This document shows, piece by piece, positions 17,501 through 23,936 of a stretch of 53,054 nt of DNA. The translations under genes and the position numbers were made by a program. How positions within the stretch are numbered: the first letter of the stretch is position 1; the number at the start of each line of letters is the position of its first letter. Origin of the DNA: Psittacicella melopsittaci (GTDB taxonomy: Bacteria > Pseudomonadota > Gammaproteobacteria > Enterobacterales > Psittacicellaceae); NCBI RefSeq assembly GCF_003585925.1, contig NZ_NRJH01000030.1:1-53054 (forward strand), read 5' to 3'. Below the pieces are notes generated by a model, which was not told where the DNA came from, searched no databases, and saw only the letters and a program-made list of their open reading frames with translations.

Positions 17501-17963
17501 TGATGAGTTAGAGCAAGAAATTGCCCAAAAACGAGCAAAACTCGAAAGTGAAGATCCTTTTGGGGTTAAGGTTCAAGCCCAAAAAGTGGCTGTAGCCCAA
17601 GAGTTCTTAGATACTTTTAATGGGGCTAAGAAAAAACTCTATGAGCAAGAATATAGTCAAACGAGCTTAGAAGCTCTTATGGATGATATTTTTTCCCAAA
17701 GTACGCCTGTTTTAATTAACCGTGATAACCTAAAAAACTATAGCGTTTCTTTTATCGGGCGTCATCCTTATTTAAGCTATCAAGAAGTCCTTGATTCTTT
17801 AGAGAGCCTCGAAGTTACTTATGTGCAAAATCCTAATCATGCTCAAGTAGTTTTTGTTTTTGATATTGAAAACCAAAACCAAGAGTATATGCGTGAAGCT
17901 ATTGAAGAAAATCAACGCATTGAAATTCTGAGCCTCAAGGACTTTGAGCGCATTTTTAGTTAA
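14571..17963 (+). CDS. UvrD/Rep-type SF1 helicase with a DNA-ligase-like HhH-BRCT tail
   Basis: 1130 residues; Rep and UvrD have about 670-720. The helicase core is complete: motif I GAGTGKT (25-31), motif II DECQD (256-260), motif III GDDDQAIYGFRGS (from 284), motif IV YNYRSSPSILN, motif V TIHRAKGLEWKHVY and motif VI YVAITRAK (660-667). From about residue 795 the sequence follows the C-terminal part of NAD-dependent DNA ligase. FVELVKAYKLVHVQQILYFS parallels LigA QLVEKEYVHTPADLFKLT; SLGQAVYACNF parallels TFARFLYALGI; YHTFSQERNQEILWQLLDAG parallels [20 protein letters not shown]. Residues 1050-1130 read like a BRCT domain ending IEILSLKDFERIF. The ligase adenylation and OB domains are absent, and several HhH glycines are lost. 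I infer a DNA-binding or protein-docking tail. It should unwind 3'-tailed DNA using ATP; whether it replaces rep or uvrD is unknown. Confidence 0.88.
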   Translation: MFNQLNPQQAKFVLSPLENALVLAGAGTGKTSSFIARIAHLIINNQITLHSFFATTFTNAAAKEMRDRLLWQLKKHNPNFNESQLRQCYIGTFHSLFGRILRNNIDKLNDDIRPNFTNLEEATAKSRIREFLKQNKLNETFEKQGLNPGSILNIINTIRETYIIDNEFNMQIFNQVFRDYQKASIKLDDENPESVSAGDISLYDSFKKVFDFYHRYKIDNNLVDFTDYLIKTYKLLKNNPQVLKSLQKRFTYLIVDECQDINNLQYELIKLLQNPEYNRVAMIGDDDQAIYGFRGSNVTLLLRFEREIKDVQVYKLEYNYRSSPSILNMANHIINLYKEDNIKVLQATKASSKNTPVRYLEVQGQDNIQGELIAQDLLRHGEFTDAAILARNNKILQNFEQYLIQHKIPYEFKTSAEFFNRLEVKIIMHILTLVNNPNANESFNYLVENLVAKVGPKVISQINELGRQLGLPNYLAARDYISMLWKSITVARQNLQEFIERIEEVRHFSFTATIEDTIKHTARIFDLENWFKAKKDNAESRLENIQALYDLASNYTPQILDDEETEATELDFLRLQHGNLTDLELRNLYIQRQFIQQNFLDQVNLGKDPNTPKGVILSTIHRAKGLEWKHVYLPDFCDKTMPSPLSESDKELEEERRLFYVAITRAKEYLYLLKPEIYRGYAGYFENAERSEFTYDFLCPELSKDIEFYQQVTFAGNDYQRIDFSRGLDKARKASVPYEQLPPILQNSASHEPSRGQGLGSNFSFNNKRRTAPIGAIASQAPTPYRQVEKVTAKTLDQTIKDKLSRLASNLGLNLPIVQANLADFVELVKAYKLVHVQQILYFSSEDLALHPQLRHIAPIFAQQVQETADLSLGQAVYACNFKELDDAAMLVRICRFFKNAQTMFRYIENYATAVDFAQEFVKYKVPEDLSRKIYHTFSQERNQEILWQLLDAGVAQNTLNDKDQETLSKRQQLGVVDELEQEIAQKRAKLESEDPFGVKVQAQKVAVAQEFLDTFNGAKKKLYEQEYSQTSLEALMDDIFSQSTPVLINRDNLKNYSVSFIGRHPYLSYQEVLDSLESLEVTYVQNPNHAQVVFVFDIENQNQEYMREAIEENQRIEILSLKDFERIFS

Positions 17964-17976
17964 GCTCTGGGCTATA

Positions 17977-17985
17977 TGTTATAAT
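17977..17985 (+). promoter_or_regulatory. Extended -10 promoter of galE
   Basis: TGTTATAAT, 29 bases before the ATG; it gives galE its own start although it follows the helicase closely. Confidence 0.55.
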
Positions 17986-18014
17986 CAAGACAAAATTAAC
18001 TAATTTACTTAATT

Positions 18015-19043
18015 ATGCAAAAAACAATTCTGGTAACTGGTGGCTTAGGCTATATCGGCTCGCATACTAGTGTTACCCTGGCTCAACTCGGTTATAAGGT
18101 TATTATTTTTGATAATCTCTATAATGCCAAACTAACTTTTAGTAAAAATATTCGTAGTATTCTTAGCGAGCAAGAAAATGCCAATCTCCATATAGTAGTT
18201 GGGGATGTAACTAAGGCTTGGGATCTCGAACAAGTATTTGAGCAATACCAAATAGATCAAGTAATTCACTTTGCCGCTTTAAAAGCTGTAGGTGAAAGTG
18301 TTGCCTTCCCTCTCAAATATTATCAAAATAATGTGGGCGGGCTCCAGGTACTCCTTGCTTGTATGGAAAAATATCAAGTGCATGACTTAATCTTTAGTTC
18401 GACAGCTACGGTGTACGGTAATAATCCTATTCCATGTCGCGAAGATGCTCTAATTTCTCGAGCTGCTAACCCTTATGGGCAAAGTAAAATCACTTGTGAA
18501 TATATGCTCGAAGATGCGGTAAACAGCTCTAAATTAAGAGCTATACGTTTACGCTACTTCAATCCAGTCGGAGCACATCCATCAGGCAAAATTGGCGAAG
18601 AATATGCTCGTCCTTTTAATATTTTCCCTGCTCTGTACGATGTGTACCTTGGCAAACAAGAGCAATTAACTATTTTTGGAACAGATTATCCAACTGCCGA
18701 CGGTACTGCTGAACGTGACTATATTCATATTATGGATCTAGTGCATGGGCATATTAAAGCTTTACATTACCTAGACAACCACCCAGAAGAAAATAACCAA
18801 GTTTTTAATCTGGGCACAGGTCATCCTTACTCGGTAAAACAAGTAGTAGAAGCTTTTATTACTCAGTCAGATCGTCCTATTAAAGTAGTTTATGGTCCGC
18901 GTCGTCCTGGTGACTTACCAACTAGCTATGCTGCTACGGATAAATCGGAGCAGGTTTTAGGCTTTAAAGCCCAATATGGCCTCGAGCAAATGTGTCGTGA
19001 TGCCTTTGCTTACCTTAAATATAAACTTGCTCAACAAGATTAA
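18015..19043 (+). CDS. galE: UDP-glucose 4-epimerase
   Basis: 342 residues, normal length (E. coli 338). Interconverts UDP-glucose and UDP-galactose in the cytoplasm with bound NAD, supplying galactose for surface glycans. Extended SDR features are clear: N-terminal GGLGYIGSHT (NAD-binding GxxGxxG), SSTATVYG with the catalytic Ser/Thr, and Tyr154-x-x-x-Lys158 in PYGQSK. The UDP-sugar-binding RDYIHIMDLVHGHIKAL and the C-terminal RRPGDLPTSYA are also present. No leloir neighbours (galT, galK) are in the window. Transcribed from an extended -10 promoter between it and the helicase; no clear Shine-Dalgarno. Convergent with metJ and sharing a bidirectional terminator. Confidence 0.96.
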   Translation: MQKTILVTGGLGYIGSHTSVTLAQLGYKVIIFDNLYNAKLTFSKNIRSILSEQENANLHIVVGDVTKAWDLEQVFEQYQIDQVIHFAALKAVGESVAFPLKYYQNNVGGLQVLLACMEKYQVHDLIFSSTATVYGNNPIPCREDALISRAANPYGQSKITCEYMLEDAVNSSKLRAIRLRYFNPVGAHPSGKIGEEYARPFNIFPALYDVYLGKQEQLTIFGTDYPTADGTAERDYIHIMDLVHGHIKALHYLDNHPEENNQVFNLGTGHPYSVKQVVEAFITQSDRPIKVVYGPRRPGDLPTSYAATDKSEQVLGFKAQYGLEQMCRDAFAYLKYKLAQQD

Positions 19044-19051
19044 AAACAAAA

Positions 19052-19084
19052 AAAAGACCCAGTCATTTTTTGACTAGGTCTTTT
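19052..19084. terminator. Bidirectional terminator between galE and metJ
   Basis: AAAAGACCCAGTCA and TGACTAGGTCTTTT pair with one mismatch around TTTTT; A-run and T-run flank both sides. Confidence 0.88.
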
Positions 19085-19087
19085 ATT

Positions 19088-19717
19088 TTATTTATTTTTT
19101 CTCTCAGCGAGTTGATGTAATACTTTTTGTACTTCACGAGCTGAGTTAGCATAAAGATTAGCACTTTGTACGTTGTAATCGATAAAGTCTAAGAAGTCTT
19201 TATACTTATTAGCTTTTTCAATTGATTCAACATAGTTTTGTGATTCTTTACGAAGTAAATAAGGTGACATAGTATCTGAGATTACATAGGTTAGTAAAAG
19301 ATTTACTAAACGATAAATATGAATCATTTTCTCATTAGAGCTCATTTCATGTTTTAAGATATTGAGTAAATGTTCACGGAACTCAGGTACACCAACATAG
19401 CTTTCGGCAACCATCATTGCACTATTGATATTGTCATCACGATTTTTTTTGCGTAATAACTCATATTTTTCCGCTTTTGCTTTAGAAACATAACGGAATA
19501 ATTCTTCATCAGTAGGTAACGGTTGACCGGTAAAAGCATGAGCAAAAGCTTCACATAGAAGTTCAGATGCTGTAGCATGACGCATTTTATTGTCAATACG
19601 ACGTTTACGTTCTGATTGAATTGTTTCGTAAATTTCGATTGGCACAGATACGGTCATTTTTTTAATATTTAAAGTTTTTTGTCCGTGTTCGATATATGGA
19701 TTAATATGTTTTGTCAT
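19088..19717 (-). CDS. metJ: MetJ methionine repressor with a C-terminal extension of about 105-130 residues
   Basis: 209 residues; E. coli MetJ has 105. Residues 5-75 match MetJ almost position by position: [11 protein letters not shown], the DNA-contacting beta strand KKMTVSVP (20-26), and [20 protein letters not shown] with the S-adenosylmethionine pocket. It should act as a SAM-responsive ribbon-helix-helix repressor of methionine genes. From about residue 80 the sequence departs from MetJ: a Lys/Glu-rich helix, then a region with hydrophobic helices ([17 protein letters not shown]) and a long C-terminal helix. I do not recognise this part; extra oligomerisation or ligand sensing is possible. 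The upstream region holds an AGACGT met-box-like site overlapping the -35, consistent with autoregulation. Confidence 0.85.
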   Translation of the reverse strand: MTKHINPYIEHGQKTLNIKKMTVSVPIEIYETIQSERKRRIDNKMRHATASELLCEAFAHAFTGQPLPTDEELFRYVSKAKAEKYELLRKKNRDDNINSAMMVAESYVGVPEFREHLLNILKHEMSSNEKMIHIYRLVNLLLTYVISDTMSPYLLRKESQNYVESIEKANKYKDFLDFIDYNVQSANLYANSAREVQKVLHQLAERKNK

Positions 19718-19832
19718 AACTTTAATTCTCTATTTTTGCAATGATTTTCGAACAACTGTGCTCGGGTTTAAGTGGTTGTTTAAAAATTCATTTAGATAAA
19801 TCGTAGGAGAATTTTTATCTCTCAATACTTAT

Positions 19833-19863
19833 ATTATAACAAATTTTAGTAGAAATTACGTCT
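19833..19863 (-). promoter_or_regulatory. metJ promoter with a met-box-like half site
   Basis: On the minus strand TGTTATAAT (19833-19841) is an extended -10. AGACGTAA (19856-19863, minus) matches six of eight bases of the met box AGACGTCT and falls at the -35. Neighbouring octamers match poorly, so a tandem operator is not established. Confidence 0.4.
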
Positions 19864-19964
19864 AAAAGTTGAAAAAATCTGTCCTTGGTCAATTTTTATT
19901 GGAAAAAATTGCCTTTTTTAGGCATATTCTTGCTTTTACTATACGCTTAAATTTTTTTCCGTCA

Positions 19965-19993
19965 ATGACTTTATTTAGCTTTTAAGGTATACT
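19965..19993 (+). promoter_or_regulatory. Promoter of rlmB
   Basis: ATGACT (19965-19970), 17-base spacer, TATACT (19988-19993). Confidence 0.55.
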
Positions 19994-20035
19994 AAATGAG
20001 CAAATAATTTTTAGATTTTCAAGGATATTTATTTT

Positions 20036-20785
20036 ATGTCAGCTTCAGTTATTTTTGGTTTCCATGCCATTGAAGCTTTAGTAGTGGCACGTCCTAAAGC
20101 CATTGTTGAAGTAGTGTATGTTGCCGAACGTCAAGATCAACGTTTACAGAATCTCTTAGCTCAATTAGAAAAACTGCATATTAAAGCTACGCCAAGTAGT
20201 AAAGAAAAAATTGAACAATTTGTTCCCGAAGATGCCGTACATCAGGGGGTAATAGCTCTGGTACGTAAGCTCGAAGAGTTTGGTGAAAATCACATTGAAG
20301 AAATTGTGAGTCAAAAAGAAAAACCATTTTTCTTAATTCTTGATGGCATTACCGATCCGCACAATCTCGGGGCTTGTTTACGTAGTGCCGAAGCTGCAGG
20401 CGTAGACGCAGTAATTATTCCTAAAGATAAAAGTGCTAGCCTTACGGCAGTAGCAAGAAAAATCTCTTCAGGGGCTTCAGAAGTTTTACCGGTAATTAAA
20501 GTAACTAACCTTGCTCGTACTTTAAAACGTCTGCAAACCTATGGCGTGTGGATCGTAGGTACAGCAGGTGAAGCACAAGAGAATATTTATCAGTATCAAT
20601 TCCCGAACACAGGTCTAGCTCTAGTAATGGGCAACGAAGGTAAAGGTATGCGTCGTCTTACGCGCGAAAACTGTGATGCTCTGGTAAAAATTCCTATGGC
20701 AGGAATAGTTTCTTCTTTAAATGTTTCGGTTGCCACTGGGGTGTGCCTCTTTGAAATAGTGCGTCAACTCAATAAATTTGCTTAG
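20036..20785 (+). CDS. rlmB: 23S rRNA (guanosine-2'-O-)-methyltransferase RlmB
   Basis: 249 residues (E. coli 243). Methylates the 2'-O of G2251 in the 23S peptidyl-transferase loop using SAM. The N-terminal substrate-binding domain begins IFGFHAIEAL, and AVHQGVIALV precedes the linker. The SPOUT knot domain shows LDGITDPHNLGACLRSAEAAG (motif 1), VMGNEGKGMRRLTRENCD (motif 2) and IPMAGIVSSLNVSVATGVCLFE (motif 3), all intact. AAGGA at 20021-20025 precedes the ATG. Alone on the plus strand here (its E. coli partner rnr is not adjacent). Confidence 0.96.
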   Translation: MSASVIFGFHAIEALVVARPKAIVEVVYVAERQDQRLQNLLAQLEKLHIKATPSSKEKIEQFVPEDAVHQGVIALVRKLEEFGENHIEEIVSQKEKPFFLILDGITDPHNLGACLRSAEAAGVDAVIIPKDKSASLTAVARKISSGASEVLPVIKVTNLARTLKRLQTYGVWIVGTAGEAQENIYQYQFPNTGLALVMGNEGKGMRRLTRENCDALVKIPMAGIVSSLNVSVATGVCLFEIVRQLNKFA

Positions 20786-20826
20786 TTAAAGCAAAAGCAA
20801 AAAAGAAATAAAAAGTAGCAAAAAAA

Positions 20827-20892
20827 GCAAAAGCCAAAGCAAAAAAAAGCAAAAGCCAAAGCAAAAAAAAGCAAAAGCCAAAGCAAAGAAAA
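20827..20892. repeat. Three tandem 22-nt purine-rich repeats
   Basis: Units at 20827, 20849 and 20871 of GCAAAAGCCAAAGCAAAAAAAA, the last slightly changed. They sit in a stretch of about 130 bases with almost no T on the plus strand, between rlmB and its terminator. Confidence 0.85.
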
Positions 20893-20911
20893 TAAAAATA
20901 CAACAAAAAAT

Positions 20912-20945
20912 AAAGTCCGTAACTAACAAGTTGCGGACTTTTATT
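20912..20945. terminator. Bidirectional terminator after rlmB
   Basis: AAAGTCCG-TAACT and AGTTG-CGGACTTT pair around AACA, flanked by A- and T-runs; it serves rlmB and the convergent cyclo-ligase gene. Confidence 0.88.
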
Positions 20946-20953
20946 TTAGTTAA

Positions 20954-23182
20954 TTAACTCTGATCCTCGCTTTCAAGATATGCTGTTTGCGGACGAACAC
21001 TTACTTTATGACAATAAGGATCAACAAGCTCATATTCTTGAGCATAAGCTTGACTGAGGCGTTCAAGATTCTCTTGATAAGCTTCATTTTCGCTTCTAAA
21101 GTTATCGAGATAAGCTTGAGACAATTGAGGATCTACGACAATACTTTGTTTAATACGAGCTTTATTAGTTCTCGCTTCTTTATAGTACTTATATTGTTTA
21201 GCTAAATCAAGGTAAGCACTGAGAATGCCCTTATCTTGGAACGAAATTTTAAAGGCTTCAGTTGCTGTTATTGGACTTAAGTCATTAATAATTAATGAAT
21301 TAAGCACTAAATCTCCTTGATGAGGGTAACAATAAGGTACTTCTTGCCAAGCATGAGCTAAGCCAACAAAGTCAGGCGTAATCGGACTATTAACGCCAAG
21401 AATACCGTCTGGTAATACATTGAGATTAACTTTGGTATAGTAAGCAAAAAGCTTGTCATAATAACCACCGCCCATACCTATACGGTTAAATTGCTTATCA
21501 AACGCAACTACAGGGGTAGCTACAACGAGTAAATCTGAGTTATGCACCAGAGGGTTATCCCCACCAATTACTGGCTCTATTAAACCATACTTATTTTTTT
21601 GGTAATAACGTGGGTCATTATAGTCAAGCGAACGCACAGGAGCAAAAACCATTACCCAGTTTTTACGCATCACAGGTAAAGCAACGCGATAACCTTGGCT
21701 AATAAGGAGCTTAATTAAATTGTGCGTAGGATACTCACCTTTTTGGGCAAGGTATAAAGCTATATAACCAGCCCGTTCTGTGTAGTTTTCTCCATACAGC
21801 ACTTGAGCATAACTTGTGGCTAGAGGCGAAAGCCCATATTGACTTGCCTTGCCTTGTAAGCCTTGAGCTAGATCTTTAAGGTGTTGATCATACTCTTGGC
21901 TTTGTTCAGCAAAAATCGAGTAAAGTAAATTGTAAATTACTTTATATCTTTGCTGAAAGTTTTGCGTAACTGCTACACTTTTATTGATCGCATTAAAAAC
22001 TGGATCTTCGGTTTCTAATTTAACCTGACTTCTTACGCGTGCACTTATTTTAGCTTTTTTACTTAGGACAATAAATGCTCTTAATTGACTATAAATAGCT
22101 TGATAGAGGCTGGCAAAAGTAAAGTTAATCTCAGGGAAGAACTTATCTAAAACTGCTCGCAGTTCGGTAAACTCTTGGGTATTTAGTAAACCAATATAAG
22201 CACGAATTAACAGCGGAGCATTAGTGAGATTTACATATTGCTCAAAACGACTAGCACAACTGAGAATTTGCTCGTGGTCTTTTTTACGCTTATTGTAAAC
22301 ATAGTCAATTGTATGGGCAGTTAGACAAGTACTGGCGATTTTATAATCGTCTTTACTTAAAGGTTCCTCAAGTTGATCTAGAGCTTCTTTAAGATAACTA
22401 CTATTAGGGTAGGCATACATTAAAGAAGGGAGCTCGGTATCAAGAAGATAATAGTCTTTACCGCCTATTTCAAACTCAAAGTCGACTTTATTGTCGCTTC
22501 CTTTTACTGCCTCACGTTTAATTTGGTCTAAAAAGCGACGATCACTTTGAGCTAGACTTTGTAACTCAAACATGCGTCCACTATTAGGACCAACTTCCTG
22601 AATAACTGGCGTTTGGCTCACTTGAGCAAATAATTGTTCTAGTTGAGCTGGGCTGTAGCCTGTAGATAAATCTAAATCTTCTACCTCGGCTAAAATCTTT
22701 TTTCTTACCCCATTGTGCTTAAGAGCAAGACGAATATAAGAGTTTTTTAACTCTTTATCTTGATCGGCAAGTTTATAACTCACTAAGTGACGACGTAAAT
22801 CGGCTAGAATAGTGTCACCTTGAACCAGATAATCAAAAAACTTATCGACGTAAAAATCTAAATTACTTACTTGGGTAAGATTTGCCATTTTTTGCCGGCG
22901 AATTTTTACCATTTGACGTAAGTCAAGTTTATAAGCTTCAACGTTTTCTTGGCTTGCCTCGAGCCAAGGATAATTAATAATTTTTTTATAGGTAGCTACT
23001 ACTTGTTCGGCATCTTGCTCCACATCTAAGCTTAACATTTGCTCGAGATTAGGAAAGGTCTTGTCTAATTCTTCGAGAGTTAAATCTTTTTCTAAATCAT
23101 AAGTTAAAGCAAGTTTATGGCGTTGCTGTTTAAAAGCAATTGCCCCAGCCACCAAAAGATTATAGCTTTCAATGTTTTGCAT
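20954..23182 (-). CDS. Large protein with a 5-formyltetrahydrofolate cyclo-ligase domain
   Basis: 742 residues; the enzyme family is normally about 180-200. A cyclo-ligase domain lies near residues 460-650. YIALYLAQKGEYPTHNLIK and LLISQGYRVALPVM match the family's ELDT/LPV region, and FDKQFNRIGMGGGYYDKLF is the signature that binds ATP phosphate (RLGMGGGFYD in E. coli YgfA). This domain converts 5-formyl-THF to 5,10-methenyl-THF with ATP. The first 450 or so residues are helical, charged, without signal peptide or membrane segments, and I recognise no family. About 90 residues of charged helix follow the domain. The frame is intact throughout, so this is a real fusion or an extreme enlargement rather than a merge of broken genes. 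Start ATG at 23182; weak ribosome site. Confidence 0.7.
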   Translation of the reverse strand: MQNIESYNLLVAGAIAFKQQRHKLALTYDLEKDLTLEELDKTFPNLEQMLSLDVEQDAEQVVATYKKIINYPWLEASQENVEAYKLDLRQMVKIRRQKMANLTQVSNLDFYVDKFFDYLVQGDTILADLRRHLVSYKLADQDKELKNSYIRLALKHNGVRKKILAEVEDLDLSTGYSPAQLEQLFAQVSQTPVIQEVGPNSGRMFELQSLAQSDRRFLDQIKREAVKGSDNKVDFEFEIGGKDYYLLDTELPSLMYAYPNSSYLKEALDQLEEPLSKDDYKIASTCLTAHTIDYVYNKRKKDHEQILSCASRFEQYVNLTNAPLLIRAYIGLLNTQEFTELRAVLDKFFPEINFTFASLYQAIYSQLRAFIVLSKKAKISARVRSQVKLETEDPVFNAINKSVAVTQNFQQRYKVIYNLLYSIFAEQSQEYDQHLKDLAQGLQGKASQYGLSPLATSYAQVLYGENYTERAGYIALYLAQKGEYPTHNLIKLLISQGYRVALPVMRKNWVMVFAPVRSLDYNDPRYYQKNKYGLIEPVIGGDNPLVHNSDLLVVATPVVAFDKQFNRIGMGGGYYDKLFAYYTKVNLNVLPDGILGVNSPITPDFVGLAHAWQEVPYCYPHQGDLVLNSLIINDLSPITATEAFKISFQDKGILSAYLDLAKQYKYYKEARTNKARIKQSIVVDPQLSQAYLDNFRSENEAYQENLERLSQAYAQEYELVDPYCHKVSVRPQTAYLESEDQS

Positions 23183-23216
23183 AAGCTGATTTCTTTGCTA
23201 GTTTTGCTTGGCAAAT

Positions 23217-23225
23217 ATTTTACCA
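23217..23225 (-). promoter_or_regulatory. Extended -10 of the cyclo-ligase-domain gene
   Basis: TGGTAAAAT on the minus strand, 35 bases before the ATG. Confidence 0.4.
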
Positions 23226-23344
23226 TTAAGCACGAGACTTTGCTCGAATATTAGTAAAAGTCACAAAAATTTAACGCGCTTCTAATATAATAGAATAGGG
23301 AAAATTATCCTCTCCTCTCTAATAAAATAATTTAAGGAATTTGC

Positions 23345-23911
23345 ATGGAAGCTTTAAGCCTCTTACAAAATCGATTCTCAGAAAAAAAACTTGTTGCTCC
23401 AGCCCCAAATAAAGAAGAATTAACGCAAATGTTTAGGGCGGCATTGCGTGTGCCAGATCACGCGACTTTAAAACCTTATCACTTTTACGTTCTCGAAGGT
23501 GAAGAGCAAATGCAAAAGCTTTCCGAGCTAATGCTAGACTGCTGTCGTGAACTAGATTTACCAGAAAAATTTGTTGAAAAAGCACAAAAATTTGCTAAAC
23601 GTGCCCCGCAAGTTATTGCAGTTGTTGCTAAAGTAGACCCAAACCATAAAAAAGTACCTGTGTGGGAACAAGTGGTAACTGCAGGCTGTGCTACCTATGC
23701 AATCCAGTTAGCAGCTAATGCTATGGGCTATGATAATGTGTGGATTACTGCTAAATGGGTACAAGGTACAGCAATGCGCCAATACTTTAACTGTGAAGCA
23801 GATGACCAAATTGTTGCTCTTTTACTATCGGGTACAGCTAAAGAACGCAAAGAAAAAGAAGATAAAAAAGCGAGCAAATACCTCGATGATTATGTAACCT
23901 ACTTAAAATAA
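23345..23911 (+). CDS. ydjA: YdjA-like nitroreductase family protein
   Basis: 188 residues (E. coli YdjA 183). FMN-dependent, NAD(P)H-using nitroreductase fold; the physiological substrate of YdjA is not settled. Landmarks: LLQNRFSEKKLVAPAP at the N-terminus, RVPDHATLKPYHFYVLEGE (flavin-binding region), WEQVVTAGCATYAIQLAANAMGYDNVW and the C-terminal VALLLSGTAKE. AAGGA precedes the ATG by about 7 bases. serA follows 25 bases later, so the two are likely cotranscribed. TATAAT at 23286-23291 is a probable -10. Confidence 0.9.
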   Translation: MEALSLLQNRFSEKKLVAPAPNKEELTQMFRAALRVPDHATLKPYHFYVLEGEEQMQKLSELMLDCCRELDLPEKFVEKAQKFAKRAPQVIAVVAKVDPNHKKVPVWEQVVTAGCATYAIQLAANAMGYDNVWITAKWVQGTAMRQYFNCEADDQIVALLLSGTAKERKEKEDKKASKYLDDYVTYLK

Positions 23912-23936
23912 TGTCTTCCTAAACGGAGTCTAAACC

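Larger units (their letters stand above)
19718..20035. other. Divergent metJ-rlmB regulatory region
   Basis: 318 bases. Besides the two promoters it contains AAAAAATTGCC TTTTTTAGGCATAT-like AT-rich DNA. The metJ leader is about 110 nt, with no strong hairpin that I can see. No coding frame. Confidence 0.5.

Noticed and set aside
20786..20911. Lys-rich peptide encoded by the 22-nt repeats
   Set aside because: 22 is not a multiple of 3, and there is no start codon or ribosome site.
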